The translations under genes and the position numbers were made by a program. The notes beneath the pieces are model-generated. The model worked only from the letters and a program-made list of their open reading frames with translations. It was not told the origin of the DNA and did no database searches. Below are positions 61,922-62,145 of a stretch of 62,145 nucleotides of DNA, piece by piece. The stretch lies in NCBI GenBank assembly GCA_910578475.1, contig CAJTRK010000021.1, positions 1 through 62,145 of the forward strand, read 5' to 3'. Each line of letters opens with the position of its first letter. Within the stretch, counting starts at the first letter, position 1. This stretch comes from an uncultured Lachnospiraceae bacterium. GTDB taxonomy: Bacteria > Bacillota > Clostridia > Lachnospirales > Lachnospiraceae.

Positions 61922-61959
61922 AAAAAAGAGACTTTCAGCACTCCCGTGCTAAAAGTCTC
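61922..61959 (-). terminator. Strong terminator between a 31-aa ORF and the exchanger gene
   Basis: GAGACTTT-c-AGCAC (61928-61941) pairs with GTGCT-a-AAAGTCTC (61946-61959), 13 pairs with one mismatch and a 4-nt loop; on the minus strand TTTTTTATA follows. A textbook intrinsic terminator, 6 bases after the small ORF. Confidence 0.9.
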
Positions 61960-61965
61960 GTACTT

Positions 61966-62061
61966 TCAAATCTGTTCCCTCACCGCCGCCAGACTGCCCG
62001 CAGAGATAAAGGCTGAAAGATGCGCAAACATGGCTTTCACCAGGGTATGTTGCCTGCGCAT
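61966..62061 (-). CDS. 31-residue small protein or leader peptide
   Basis: The frame encodes MRRQHTLVKAMFAHLSAFIS followed by AGSLAAVREQI. AAGGGAG stands 8 bases before the ATG. It has a promoter (62090-62118) and a terminator (61922-61959) of its own. The peptide is amphipathic, with a basic start and a hydrophobic, alanine-rich centre. No family recognised. It could be a regulatory peptide, a membrane micro-protein, or a leader peptide controlling the exchanger gene downstream. Confidence 0.55.
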   Translation of the reverse strand: MRRQHTLVKAMFAHLSAFISAGSLAAVREQI

Positions 62062-62089
62062 AATAACTACTCCCTTTTAACTTGCCACC

Positions 62090-62118
62090 AGATTATCATA
62101 TCCCCGAAATCCTGTCAA
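62090..62118 (-). promoter_or_regulatory. Promoter of the small ORF
   Basis: Minus-strand TTGACA (62113-62118), 17 bases, TAATCT (62090-62095), preceded by TGA, so an extended -10. The predicted transcript, from near 62083 to the terminator, is about 160 nt. Confidence 0.75.
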
Positions 62119-62145
62119 TATACCAATTGCAAAAAAATAGTAAAC

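Noticed and set aside
1..62145. tRNA, rRNA or phage genes
   Set aside because: No tRNA-like GGTTCRANTCC blocks with matching acceptor stems were noticed, no rRNA sequence, and no integrase, terminase or capsid genes.

Overview
The window looks like chromosomal DNA of an anaerobic Firmicute of the class Clostridia, most likely a Lachnospiraceae-type gut bacterium. The signs are strong AGGAGG ribosome-binding sites, AddAB instead of RecBCD, a clostridial-type GlnRS, a pyrophosphate-type phosphofructokinase, YesM/YesN two-component pairs, CUT1 sugar ABC transport and DUF2225/DUF4956 proteins. I see no rRNA, tRNA, CRISPR array, phage or intact insertion sequence. Most genes lie on the minus strand.

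Layout. 1-4.3 kb: a YesN-type response regulator with a truncated C-terminus beside a large palindrome, a small acidic membrane protein, a TetR regulator and a MocR-type regulator. 4.3-11.4 kb: DUF2225, GlnRS, a DHH phosphoesterase and a MATE transporter (minus strand), then a divergent second DHH protein; a 201-nt structured element lies between the divergent promoters. 11.4-14.2 kb: a MarR-MATE operon whose promoter carries two operator copies, then an isoprenylcysteine-methyltransferase-like membrane protein. 14.2-21.9 kb: addA, addB and a small helical protein. 22-25.5 kb: a CotH / DUF4956 / VTC-domain operon. 25.5-30.1 kb: a third MATE, a stand-alone FakA-like domain, a YhcG nuclease remnant, and a permease with an ATPase fused to an XRE DNA-binding domain. 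30.3-37.7 kb: oligo-1,6-glucosidase, cysteine synthase, a P-loop kinase, a HIT protein, glycogen phosphorylase and a LacI regulator. 37.8-41.2 kb: an exported hypothetical protein and an SGNH esterase with two flavodoxin-like genes. 41.2-52.6 kb: a polysaccharide locus (CBM32-like, DUF2264, GH88, two permeases, binding protein) divergent from a YesM/YesN pair. 52.6-59.2 kb: a phosphorelay operon made of a response regulator with a degenerate HD-GYP domain, a hybrid kinase with HPt, and a hybrid kinase ending in a DegV domain. 59.2-62.1 kb: a second copy of the structured element, phosphofructokinase, a Na+/Ca2+ exchanger, and a 31-residue ORF with its own promoter and terminator.

The most unusual items are: (1) two copies, 49 kb apart, of a roughly 200-nt element whose 42-45 bp terminal stems differ in sequence but stay paired, around a conserved core with covarying inner stems; (2) the sensor kinase fused to a DegV lipid-binding domain, in an operon with a degenerate HD-GYP regulator; (3) the XRE-ABC ATPase fusion; (4) the unannotated 31-aa transcription unit; and (5) a recurring GCCGC-loop-GCGGCGGAA hairpin directly upstream of four ribosome-binding sites. 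All functions are inferred by reading the sequence; no database search was run.
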